DNA of 6,229 bases from Betaproteobacteria bacterium (GTDB lineage Bacteria; Pseudomonadota; Gammaproteobacteria; Burkholderiales; Usitatibacteraceae): assembly GCA_025362705.1 (NCBI GenBank), contig JANYFH010000128.1:1-6229 (forward strand). Reading direction: 5' to 3'. A program made the position numbers and the translations under genes. This document shows positions 1 through 6,229 of this stretch, in pieces (the stretch's first letter is position 1; each line of letters begins with the position of its first letter). A model generated the notes under the pieces. It did not search any database. It had not been told where the DNA came from and saw only the letters and a program-made list of their open reading frames with translations.

Positions 1-372
1 AAACGGCCAGTCGATGTCGGGTGCGTGTTTCAGGTGCAGTTCAGCCGAATCGGCGTTTTGCCTCGTCACCTTCCACGCGCGTTGCCAGCCAAAGCCGTGA
101 ATCGCGTGCGGCTCCTGGAGAAAGTTCGGCCGCAATGAAAACACCTGATCGCCGACGATCAATTTTGCCTGACCGATACGGTTCGAATAGGGCACCAGCG
201 GATAGGAGCCCATCTGGCGAACTGATTTTTCGGCGATGGCCGCATCCGATGCTCGGCGCAGGATGTCATGGCCCTTCCAGGTGTAGCGTGCGATTGCCGC
301 ACCGATGCCGGGGCACAGTGTTACCCGGCTGTCGCCATTTTGTAGCGCCACGATGTCGATTGCGCTGGTCAT
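1..372 (-). CDS. Aldose 1-epimerase (GalM superfamily), N-terminal part, cut by window edge
   Basis: Reading leftward from the ATG at 372-370, an open frame of 124 codons runs off the window without a stop. The predicted protein carries the hallmarks of the aldose 1-epimerase/mutarotase family: an early beta-strand region with CPGIGAAIARYTWKG (residues 20-34), then YPLVPYSNRIG (57-67) and PHAIHGFGWQRAW (88-100). R65 of the NRI motif and H92 of the IHG motif match the substrate-binding Arg and the first active-site His of GalM; the second His and the catalytic Glu would lie beyond the edge. The family interconverts alpha and beta anomers of free aldoses in the cytoplasm, and no signal peptide is seen. 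It follows the glycosidase gene by 7 nt, so it probably acts on the sugar that enzyme releases. The ATG has no good Shine-Dalgarno sequence; an in-frame GTG at 387-385, overlapping the glycosidase end by 8 nt, is an alternative start. Confidence 0.9.
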   Translation of the reverse strand, partial: MTSAIDIVALQNGDSRVTLCPGIGAAIARYTWKGHDILRRASDAAIAEKSVRQMGSYPLVPYSNRIGQAKLIVGDQVFSLRPNFLQEPHAIHGFGWQRAWKVTRQNADSAELHLKHAPDIDWPF

Positions 373-379
373 GGGAGGT

Positions 380-2671
380 TCAACCACGCTCTACACGTAC
401 GCGACCCGACTCGGCCACCACCCTGAATCCGGCAGAGGGAAAACAGCGAGCGGCTGGGATACCTGCGATAAATGTCGCGCCACCCTCCAGCGCTAACGTC
501 ACACACTGGTACATCACCGTGGGTGACACGCGCGGTTCGCCGAATAGCCATACGTCCTCGATGGGTGCGGCCAGATTGATTTCTCCGGTATGCATCACCT
601 CGCGACCCAGGCAAAGCAGATGGCCTTCGCGCCCCCACGCGGGCAACTGATCGAGCGCCTTGTGTACCACGCGTGTCTGACCGCCTTCGATGCGCTCGCC
701 GGTGTCGAGATCACGCCAAGCCTCACCCATCGGGAAATACACTTCCACCGACCCGCCGGGGCGAATAATTGGCGCGACCAGCAGTGCATCGCCGAATAAA
801 TACTGCCCTTCAAACGAGCGCGCCAGCCGGTCGTAGGGAAATGCCAGTGGCATGGCGCGCATCAGCGGCAAGCCGGTGCGCGCGGCTTGCTCAGACGCAC
901 CGATCATGTAAGGAATCAGACGGTAGCGGAATGCCAGCAGCTTCTTGGCGATCGATTCGGTCTCGGCACCCAGTGCCCACGGCTCGCGTTCGCCGATGCC
1001 GTGATAGCGAAAGTGCGAGCAAAAAATACCGTTCGCGGTCCAGCGCAGATAAAGCTCGGTGTCGGGTTGTTGGGCGCCATAAAATCCGCCGATGTCAGTG
1101 GCGTAAAAAGGCACACCGCTCATGCCATAGCTTAAACCGCCGCGAATACTCGCCGCCATTCCCTCCCAGTCGGTCTGTGGGTCCCCACCCCATTGCATCG
1201 GAAAACGCTGGCTACCGATAAATCCGTCACGGCCCCATACCATCGCGGGTCCGCGGCCATGCGCGTCGTTGTAGCGCTGTGTTGCGTTCCAGACGCACTG
1301 GTTGTAGAGCAGCGGATAGACGTTGTGCAGGCGACGGCCAGCGTCACCGTTGTGCGCGATCATGTCGTCCTCCACCTGTTCGCCGAAGTCGGTTTTGATG
1401 ACGTCCACGCCGTCGTCGAATAACTTGTTATGACTGTCTGCCCAGAATTTCGCGGCTTCCGGATGCGTGAAATCGAGAATGCCGGAAGGTGGCAATGGCG
1501 TCAGTACGTTGCCGAAGGGATCGTCGGTCGGGTCTTTCACCCAGTCGAACACGGCAGGCTTGCCGTCGCGGTTCTTGAGTAGCCAGCCCTTGCCCGCAAG
1601 CTCGGTGAACAAGGGATTGTGAATCGAGATGTACGGATATTCCCAAGCACACACTTTCAAATTGAACGCACGCAGGGTGTCGAGGATTTTTTTCGGGTCG
1701 TCGAATCGGCTCTTATCCCACTCGAAGGCAAAGCGCGTTCGCACTTCCCAGGCCGCGCGGCCATCGAGCGTGATCACATCACACGGGATACCACGTCGGC
1801 GCAATTCGGCGGCGGTATTGATCGCATCCTGCGGCACTTTGTAATAGGCGCGTGAAAGCCACATACCGTAGCTCCACAGCGGCGGCACTGCCGCACGACC
1901 GGTGAGCGCGGTGTAGCGATCAAGAATAGTTGCCGGTTCGCCGGTGAAGATAAACAAGTCGAGCGCGTCGTCTTCAACTTCGAGGACATAGGTACGATGC
2001 GACCATTGCGGATAGCCCACACCGTGGCGGACGGTACCTGGCGTGTGCGCGAGCAGCCCCCAGCCATCGGGACTCCAGCAGAAAGGAATGTTCTTGTAGG
2101 AAAGTTCGGTGTTGACGCCGAGCGCATCTTCGGTGCGGCCCCGCACCAGTTGCCCGCGCTTGTCGAGCGGGCCGAATTTTTCACCGAAGCCATAGACCGC
2201 TGTGTCGCTCTCCAGTGCCAATGAAACGCACCAGCGATGCTGCTCTTCACATTGCTTCAGGCCAAAGGCTGGCAAGCGCGTGTGGCCGCGAAAATGCTGG
2301 TCGGTAATGGAAGTGAGGATCGTCTTGCCTGCTCTGGACAGTGTGAAACGCAGCGGTGCTGCGTCGATGTCGAGCGCAACATTATCGCTGCTAACACGCC
2401 AGCCGTTACCTTGCGAGGCTACGCGCAAGTTGCCCGATGGTGCGTGATGTTGTATCAGCCCGTAATCGGCATGACGCGATGTTCCAATGGTGAGTCGCAG
2501 CGTATCCACTGCATGTGCGGAAATTTCGAGCGCAATGGCATCAACGGTAAAGCGTGCGCGATGGGTATCGACCCCAACAAAACGTAGTTCATTGAGGCGC
2601 TGAAAACTGCTTTGCTGGAATGCGTCGGACGACAAGTTCTTGCTCCGCGAAAAACATTGAAAGACTAGCAT
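380..2671 (-). CDS. GH31 alpha-glycosidase, YicI/alpha-xylosidase-like
   Basis: Predicted cytoplasmic retaining glycoside hydrolase of 763 residues (YicI is about 770). An N-terminal beta-sandwich ends with YGFGEKFGPLDKRGQ (160-174) and SYKNIPF (191-197). The (beta/alpha)8 barrel begins near GMWL (269-272). The nucleophile is D428 in KTDFGE and the acid/base is D497 in WGGD. Other conserved pocket residues are R481 (GRD), the TDIGGF motif (525-530) and H557 (RYHG). Beta domains follow to the end. The enzyme releases a terminal alpha-linked sugar from the non-reducing end. K426 and W343 match YicI residues tied to xylose recognition, but the YicI Cys-Phe pair is replaced, so alpha-xyloside and alpha-glucoside are both possible. 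The ATG at 2671-2669 has GGGAAG 8 nt upstream. The frame is open further upstream to 2845, but that would overlap the permease gene. The first 24 residues look non-conserved, so the start is less sure than the family. No signal peptide is seen, so the substrate must be imported first, as the transporter genes upstream suggest. Confidence 0.95.
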   Translation of the reverse strand: MLVFQCFSRSKNLSSDAFQQSSFQRLNELRFVGVDTHRARFTVDAIALEISAHAVDTLRLTIGTSRHADYGLIQHHAPSGNLRVASQGNGWRVSSDNVALDIDAAPLRFTLSRAGKTILTSITDQHFRGHTRLPAFGLKQCEEQHRWCVSLALESDTAVYGFGEKFGPLDKRGQLVRGRTEDALGVNTELSYKNIPFCWSPDGWGLLAHTPGTVRHGVGYPQWSHRTYVLEVEDDALDLFIFTGEPATILDRYTALTGRAAVPPLWSYGMWLSRAYYKVPQDAINTAAELRRRGIPCDVITLDGRAAWEVRTRFAFEWDKSRFDDPKKILDTLRAFNLKVCAWEYPYISIHNPLFTELAGKGWLLKNRDGKPAVFDWVKDPTDDPFGNVLTPLPPSGILDFTHPEAAKFWADSHNKLFDDGVDVIKTDFGEQVEDDMIAHNGDAGRRLHNVYPLLYNQCVWNATQRYNDAHGRGPAMVWGRDGFIGSQRFPMQWGGDPQTDWEGMAASIRGGLSYGMSGVPFYATDIGGFYGAQQPDTELYLRWTANGIFCSHFRYHGIGEREPWALGAETESIAKKLLAFRYRLIPYMIGASEQAARTGLPLMRAMPLAFPYDRLARSFEGQYLFGDALLVAPIIRPGGSVEVYFPMGEAWRDLDTGERIEGGQTRVVHKALDQLPAWGREGHLLCLGREVMHTGEINLAAPIEDVWLFGEPRVSPTVMYQCVTLALEGGATFIAGIPAARCFPSAGFRVVAESGRVRVERG

Positions 2672-2730
2672 TAGCGAGGCTTCCCAGCTACTTTTCGCCT
2701 GAAACCCGCGCCAGTGCTGGTGTTTTAGGA
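2672..2730 (-). other. 59-nt intergenic gap between permease and glycosidase genes
   Basis: This is the widest gap in the operon, between the TAA of the MalG-type permease (2733-2731) and the ATG of the GH31 gene. Apart from a GGGAAG element close to the GH31 start, it holds only a short imperfect inverted repeat (CCAG-CA-CTGG near 2711-2720) without a T-run. I do not call a terminator or a promoter here. It could be a processing or attenuation point separating transporter from enzyme expression, but nothing visible proves that. Confidence 0.4.
2680..2685 (-). promoter_or_regulatory. Probable ribosome binding site of the GH31 gene
   Basis: GGGAAG lies 8 nt upstream of the ATG at 2671-2669. 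It is an imperfect Shine-Dalgarno match but sits at the right distance. It is the main argument for choosing this start over the open frame that continues upstream into the permease gene. Confidence 0.5.
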
Positions 2731-3561
2731 TTAACCCTTTAGACCACCGGACGTCAACCCACTGACGACCCGCTCCTGAAAAATCAGAATCACTGTCACC
2801 ACCGGCACCAGCGCAATGACCAGCGCGGCTGAAATCGTTGGCCACGGAAATGAAAACTCCCCCTGATACATCTGAATGCCAACCGGCAGCGTACGATAGG
2901 CCACGGCAGCATTCATCGACATCGACAATAAAAATTCATCCCATGCATTTACAAACGCGAGGATACCAGCAGTAAATACACCCGGCGCTGCCAGCGGCAT
3001 CACCACGTGCCACAACGCACCCAGTCGCGTGCAGCCGTCGATCATCGCGGCGTTTTCAATATCGCGCGGAATATCCTGAAAAAAACTCACGAGTATCAGC
3101 GTGCAAATCGGCAGGTTCAGTACCGTGTAAGGCAACACCAATGCGGTATAAGAATTAAGCAAATTCAATCCGCGCATGATTTCGAACAACGGTACCATCA
3201 GCGTCACCAGCGGGAACATGGACACGGCAATGATGCCGGTCAGAATCAGGTTGCGGCGCTTCAGGTTCAGCCGCGCGATGGCATACGCGGCCAGTGTGCT
3301 GATGAACAACGCCAGCAGCATCGACAGGCACGCAACGATCACACTGTTGAGTAAGTAGCCAGGCAATGGCTGATCGCGGAACGCGGCGACGTAATTGCTC
3401 AGCACCGGATTCTGTGGCCAATAGGTAATTGGTTTAGCAGTCAGTTCGACTTCGTTTTTCAGCGAAGTGAATAAAATCCACACAGCCGGAAAGAAGCCAT
3501 TGAGCAGCACAATCGCAGCGGCGACCCAGCGCAGGCGTTTGGCGGTGAAAAAGTTATTCAA
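2731..3561 (-). CDS. Carbohydrate ABC transporter permease, MalG type (CUT1)
   Basis: Inner-membrane permease of 276 residues, a usual length for MalG-type CUT1 subunits. Six hydrophobic segments are visible, at about 12-32, 69-94, 103-125, 138-160, 194-214 and 243-262. The cytoplasmic EAA loop that docks on the ATPase lies at about 169-194 (ENAAMIDGCTRLGALW followed by the MPL..PG end). The C-terminus, GLTSGGLKG, is the familiar end of this subfamily. It should pair with the MalF-type permease encoded just upstream to form the translocation pore. The start is a TTG at 3561-3559 whose last bases form the TGA of the upstream gene (TTGA, 4-nt overlap). A GGAG with 7-nt spacing supports it. The arrangement suggests translational coupling and a 1:1 subunit ratio. 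Transported substrate cannot be inferred from the permease alone. Confidence 0.95.
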   Translation of the reverse strand: MNNFFTAKRLRWVAAAIVLLNGFFPAVWILFTSLKNEVELTAKPITYWPQNPVLSNYVAAFRDQPLPGYLLNSVIVACLSMLLALFISTLAAYAIARLNLKRRNLILTGIIAVSMFPLVTLMVPLFEIMRGLNLLNSYTALVLPYTVLNLPICTLILVSFFQDIPRDIENAAMIDGCTRLGALWHVVMPLAAPGVFTAGILAFVNAWDEFLLSMSMNAAVAYRTLPVGIQMYQGEFSFPWPTISAALVIALVPVVTVILIFQERVVSGLTSGGLKG

Positions 3562-4451
3562 TCTTTGTCTCCACGGACGTAGCGCAAATACACAAACGTC
3601 GTTGCCATCGACAGCATGAACATGAATACCGCCAGCGTGGAGCCGTAGCCGAGATCGAGGTAGTCGACTGTATTGAGCTGGATGTACATCGCCAGCGTTT
3701 GCGACTCTTCACCGGGGCCGGGCATACTGAACGGAATATCGAACGACTGAATTGCGGTAAGCGTGCGAAAGATCAGTGCGACGAGCATCGACGGCACCAG
3801 CAATGGCAAGGTGATCTCGGTAAATTGCGTCCACTTCGATGCGCCGTCGACTTCGGCGGCTTCGTATAGCGATGCCGGAATGGTCTGCAAACCAGCGAGC
3901 AGAATCAGCGCCATGAAAGACGATGTCTTCCAGATGGTCGCAATACAGATCGCCATCATCGTCAGGCCCGGCGAGTTGAACCATATCCGTGGCTCACCGC
4001 CGAAGCGACGAATGAGATCGTTGATAATGCCGTACTCGCTGTGAAAGAACCACGCGAAAATCAAACCGACGAACGCCAGCGGTAGTGCCCAAGGCAAGAG
4101 TAGTGCGAGGCGAATCGGGCCGCGAAAACGAAATGGCATGTTCGCCAGCATCGCCAACCCGAGCCCAACGACCAGTGCACCGGGCACGGTGACAAATGTG
4201 ATGATCAGTGTGTTCTTCACCGCACGCCAAAACATGCTGTCGGCGAATGCCGCAGCGTAATTGTCGAAGCCGATAAAGGTGATCGGCAGCCCTCGCGAGA
4301 GCCGGATGTCGAAAAAACTGTTGATCACCAGTGTGGCAACCGGATACGCGACGATGACAATGATGAACAGCAACGCGGGGCTGAGTAGCGCCCAGGCCAG
4401 CGCGGTTTCACCAGGGTCAAGCAGCCGGTCGCGAAGCGTTCGTGTGGCCAT
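3558..4451 (-). CDS. Carbohydrate ABC transporter permease, MalF type (CUT1)
   Basis: Inner-membrane permease of 297 residues, typical of short MalF-type subunits that lack the large periplasmic loop of E. coli MalF. Hydrophobic segments lie at about 18-43, 79-103, 113-136, 162-188, 219-239 and 269-290. The EAA loop is clear at 197-220: EAAEVDGAS, then an LPLLVP end, giving the canonical EAA-x3-G-x9-LP pattern for ATPase contact. The sequence IGFDNYAAAF (60-69) is the usual segment before the second membrane helix of this subfamily. The ATG at 4451-4449 starts 2 nt after the TAG of the binding-protein gene, with AGG 5 nt upstream. The stop overlaps the TTG start of the MalG-type partner. Together the two permeases form the membrane channel of a sugar importer. 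Confidence 0.95.
   Translation of the reverse strand: MATRTLRDRLLDPGETALAWALLSPALLFIIVIVAYPVATLVINSFFDIRLSRGLPITFIGFDNYAAAFADSMFWRAVKNTLIITFVTVPGALVVGLGLAMLANMPFRFRGPIRLALLLPWALPLAFVGLIFAWFFHSEYGIINDLIRRFGGEPRIWFNSPGLTMMAICIATIWKTSSFMALILLAGLQTIPASLYEAAEVDGASKWTQFTEITLPLLVPSMLVALIFRTLTAIQSFDIPFSMPGPGEESQTLAMYIQLNTVDYLDLGYGSTLAVFMFMLSMATTFVYLRYVRGDKD
3569..3572 (-). promoter_or_regulatory. Ribosome binding site that decides the TTG start of the MalG-type permease
   Basis: GGAG inside the 3' end of the MalF-type gene, 7 nt before the TTG at 3561-3559. No ATG or GTG start fits the conserved N-terminus of the protein better, so this site supports initiation at TTG. Confidence 0.65.
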
Positions 4452-4453
4452 GT

Positions 4454-5722
4454 CTACCTGAGTGCCCGAGCCACGCGCTGTTCGATCTCATCTAGCGCCT
4501 GCTGCGGCGTCTTCACACCCGCCATCACCGTGTTCGTGTTGATGCGCAGCGCGTCCGAAATCGCGCGGTACATCGGCGTCACGGGACGGGGCCGTGCAGT
4601 TTCAACGACGGGCAATGCATCGGCAAACCACGGCGCCGCTGCAAGCACCTCAGGATCCTTGTACACCGACGGGAATACCGGATGGAACGAGCCCTTGAGC
4701 GCCAATTGTTTCGACACTTCCGGGCTTGCCAGCCAGCGCACCAACGCGACTGATTCCGCCTTGTGTTTTCCGTATGCCGACACGGCCCAGTTCCAGCCGC
4801 CCATGCACGAGACTGACTTGCCGCCAGGCATCGCCGGTAATTTGATCACACCCACCTTGTCTTTCACGCGCGTGTCGGCACCGCTTTGAAAATGGTTCCA
4901 CGCATATCCCCAGATCACGCCGAAGACGACTCTTCCTGCCTGAAATTCTTTGCGCGTGTCGTCGGTACCGACTTCAGCACTGTTTTTCTTGGCCACACCA
5001 TCGCTTACCATCTTGCGCCACATATTCAATCCAGCTTCAGCTTTGCCGCGCTCAAAAGAAGTCTTGCCATCGCGGATAATTTCACCGCCGAGACTCCAGT
5101 ACGGCAGCAGGAACGTACACACCGCACCTTCGACGGCCTTGCCCTGGAAGCTCAGACCCTGCAAATTGGGATCGGCCTCGCCCTGTTGAATTTTTTTTGC
5201 TACTCGCGCCAATTCCGGCCACGTTGCGGGTGGCAATTCCCCGTATTTTGCAAGCAGATCTTTGCGGTAGTAAAGAAACAGGGAATCAGCGAGCGCAGGC
5301 AGCGCGATGACTTTGCCGCCCACCGTCGTCGCTTCACGATAGGCCGGCAAAAAGCGTGAAAGGTACGCCTCGTGCTCGCTGCCAAGATACGAGTCGAGCG
5401 GCTCAGCCCAACGGGCAGCGGCAAACTGCGCGGGGCGGATGATGTCAATGAGAAATATATCGAGTGTGCTGTCTTTTGCGGTCAGCACCATGTTGAGATA
5501 TTTCTGGCTGAGTTCGGAGGTAGCGCCACCTACTTCGAGAGAAATTTTTATGCCGGGGTGTAGCGCGGTGTACTGCGCAAAAAGGTCGCGCATGATATCC
5601 GGGCGCTGTTGGCCGCCGACGTAGACATTAAGCGCAATTGGCGAGGCCGATTGGGCATGCGCTGGAAAAAAAACGCCAACCACCTGGAAGGCAAGGATTG
5701 CAAGGAGTCGTTTATGCAACAT
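4454..5722 (-). CDS. Periplasmic sugar-binding protein of the ABC importer (family 1 extracellular solute-binding)
   Basis: Secreted receptor of 422 residues that captures the substrate and delivers it to the two permeases. The N-terminus is a Sec signal peptide: basic LHKR, a hydrophobic core, and a likely cut after AHA at residue 23. There is no lipobox Cys, so it should be a free periplasmic protein, fitting a Gram-negative host. The mature chain shows the MalE/ThuE-like layout: the QKYLNMVLTAKDSTLDIFL region (73-91), the hinge-proximal GGKVIALPALADSLFLYYRKDLL (135-157), TWPEL (167-171), and MGGWNWAVSAYGKHKAESVALVRWLAS (307-333), with Trp and aromatic residues suited to stacking on sugar rings. 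The start ATG at 5722-5720 has GGAG 8 nt upstream, and the gene lies 18 nt after the ATPase stop. It most resembles, from memory, the trehalose/maltose-binding type, suggesting a disaccharide-sized ligand, but ligand assignment is inference. Confidence 0.93.
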   Translation of the reverse strand: MLHKRLLAILAFQVVGVFFPAHAQSASPIALNVYVGGQQRPDIMRDLFAQYTALHPGIKISLEVGGATSELSQKYLNMVLTAKDSTLDIFLIDIIRPAQFAAARWAEPLDSYLGSEHEAYLSRFLPAYREATTVGGKVIALPALADSLFLYYRKDLLAKYGELPPATWPELARVAKKIQQGEADPNLQGLSFQGKAVEGAVCTFLLPYWSLGGEIIRDGKTSFERGKAEAGLNMWRKMVSDGVAKKNSAEVGTDDTRKEFQAGRVVFGVIWGYAWNHFQSGADTRVKDKVGVIKLPAMPGGKSVSCMGGWNWAVSAYGKHKAESVALVRWLASPEVSKQLALKGSFHPVFPSVYKDPEVLAAAPWFADALPVVETARPRPVTPMYRAISDALRINTNTVMAGVKTPQQALDEIEQRVARALR

Positions 5723-5730
5723 TTTTATCG

Positions 5731-5734
5731 CTCC
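5731..5734 (-). promoter_or_regulatory. Ribosome binding site of the binding-protein gene
   Basis: GGAG in the 18-nt gap after the ATPase TAG (5743-5741), 8 nt before the ATG at 5722-5720. It is the best-matched Shine-Dalgarno in the window, consistent with high expression of the binding protein relative to the membrane parts. Confidence 0.7.
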
Positions 5735-5740
5735 GATAAC

Positions 5741-6229
5741 CTAAGCAGGCCGAAGCACAGCACCGCTGTCCGCATCGAACAAATGAAACTTCGCCATGTT
5801 GATCCATACACCCGCCGGCTGATCGGGTTTGAATAACACGCTGGGTGGCAGGCGGCCGATCAGTTCACCGCCTTCGCACGCAAGCGTCACCAGCGTCTCC
5901 GCACCCAGCGGCTCGACCACGATTACCCGGGCGCCGAGCCGCACGTCGTTTTTGCCCGTACGTTCGATGGAAATGTCTTCCGGGCGAATGCCGAAGGCGA
6001 CAGCGCGCCCGGCGAGCGTACGAAAATAATCCTGACGCACTACGATAGGCAATTGCTGTGCGCCATCGCCCAGCGCAACGCAGACATCGCCATCAACGAT
6101 TGTAATAGTGGCCTTCAAAAAATTCATCGGCGGCGAACCGGTAAATCCGGCCACGAACTTTGATACCGGCTCGTTATAAATTTGATCCGGTGTTCCCACC
6201 TGCATGATATTGCCGCCCGAAAGAACCAC
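5741..6229 (-). CDS. ABC transporter ATPase, MalK/UgpC type, C-terminal 162 codons, cut by window edge
   Basis: Partial gene: the frame is open at the window end and stops at TAG 5743-5741. The GTG at the edge is an internal Val codon, not a start. The visible part begins at the tail of the nucleotide-binding domain, just after the expected H-loop: VVLSGGNIMQVGTPDQIYNEP and FVAGFTGSPPMNF follow the standard MalK/UgpC/MsmK pattern. The rest is the C-terminal regulatory (TOBE/OB-fold) domain, with FGIRPEDI (79-86), VVEPLGAETLV (104-114) and HLFDADSGAVL (149-159). These proteins form a cytoplasmic homodimer that powers CUT1 sugar importers and are usually about 360 residues, so roughly 200 residues, including Walker A and B, lie outside. 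It is followed after 18 nt by the binding-protein gene, so the operon encodes its own dedicated ATPase rather than relying on a shared one. Confidence 0.95.
   Translation of the reverse strand: MVLSGGNIMQVGTPDQIYNEPVSKFVAGFTGSPPMNFLKATITIVDGDVCVALGDGAQQLPIVVRQDYFRTLAGRAVAFGIRPEDISIERTGKNDVRLGARVIVVEPLGAETLVTLACEGGELIGRLPPSVLFKPDQPAGVWINMAKFHLFDADSGAVLRPA

Noticed and set aside
21..650. Long plus-strand open frame (209 codons)
   Set aside because: It lies antisense to the epimerase and the end of the glycosidase gene, is rich in Arg/Ser/Pro as expected of a GC-driven shadow frame, and shows no recognisable motif.
380..2671. Sulfoquinovosidase (YihQ/SmoI-type) identity for the GH31 enzyme, suggested by the ABC-importer context
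   Set aside because: The sulfonate-binding Arg-x-x-Trp and Tyr of YihQ (recalled from memory) appear as Arg-x-x-Phe (R313, F316) and Phe (F530) here, and the catalytic motifs are YicI-like. No sulfoquinovose-pathway gene is visible.
2704..2727. Possible hairpin terminator in the permease-glycosidase gap
   Set aside because: The stem is only about four base pairs (CCAG/CTGG) and no T-run follows on the transcribed strand.
2672..2845. Upstream extension of the glycosidase frame
   Set aside because: It would overlap the last ~115 nt of the permease gene in another frame, and the added 58 residues look like out-of-frame permease sequence.
3007..3354. Plus-strand open frame (115 codons) rich in Gln, Arg and His
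   Set aside because: Antisense to the MalG-type permease; the composition follows from reading membrane-protein codons on the opposite strand.
4886..5359. Plus-strand open frame (157 codons)
   Set aside because: Fully antisense to the binding-protein gene, which has strong family motifs; no domain or plausible ribosome site was seen.
6227..6229. GTG as the start codon of a 162-codon gene
   Set aside because: The encoded sequence begins inside a conserved MalK/UgpC segment, so the GTG is an internal Val codon of a gene cut by the window edge.

Overview
The window is a compact piece of a bacterial sugar-utilisation operon. Every gene I can support lies on the minus strand and reads from right to left. 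Mid-range to moderately high GC, a Sec signal peptide without a lipobox on the binding protein, and families familiar from Proteobacteria suggest a Gram-negative proteobacterium, perhaps beta or gamma. This placement is inference, because no rRNA or other taxonomic marker is present.

Layout in transcription order: (1) 6229-5741, the C-terminal part of a MalK/UgpC-type ABC ATPase, cut by the window edge; (2) 5722-4454, a periplasmic sugar-binding protein; (3) 4451-3558, a MalF-type permease; (4) 3561-2731, a MalG-type permease that starts at TTG and overlaps the previous gene by 4 nt; (5) 2671-380, a cytoplasmic GH31 alpha-glycosidase of the YicI (alpha-xylosidase) type; (6) 372-1, the N-terminal 124 codons of an aldose 1-epimerase (GalM superfamily), cut by the other edge. 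Gaps are 18 nt, 2 nt, -4 nt, 59 nt and 7 nt, so this looks like a single transcript. The promoter, any regulator and the rest of the pathway lie outside the window.

The genes suggest one route. A short alpha-linked oligosaccharide or glycoside is captured in the periplasm and imported with ATP by a CUT1-family transporter. The GH31 enzyme cleaves it in the cytoplasm to a free alpha-anomeric sugar, and the epimerase equilibrates the anomers for downstream kinases or isomerases. The exact sugar (alpha-xyloside, alpha-glucoside or another) cannot be read from the sequence. The GH31 pocket is part YicI-like and part divergent, which is the most interesting open point.

No RNA genes, mobile elements, CRISPR arrays, attachment sites or convincing terminators were seen. 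I found no clear sign of a wholly new system: this is a recognisable locus type with some details worth checking.
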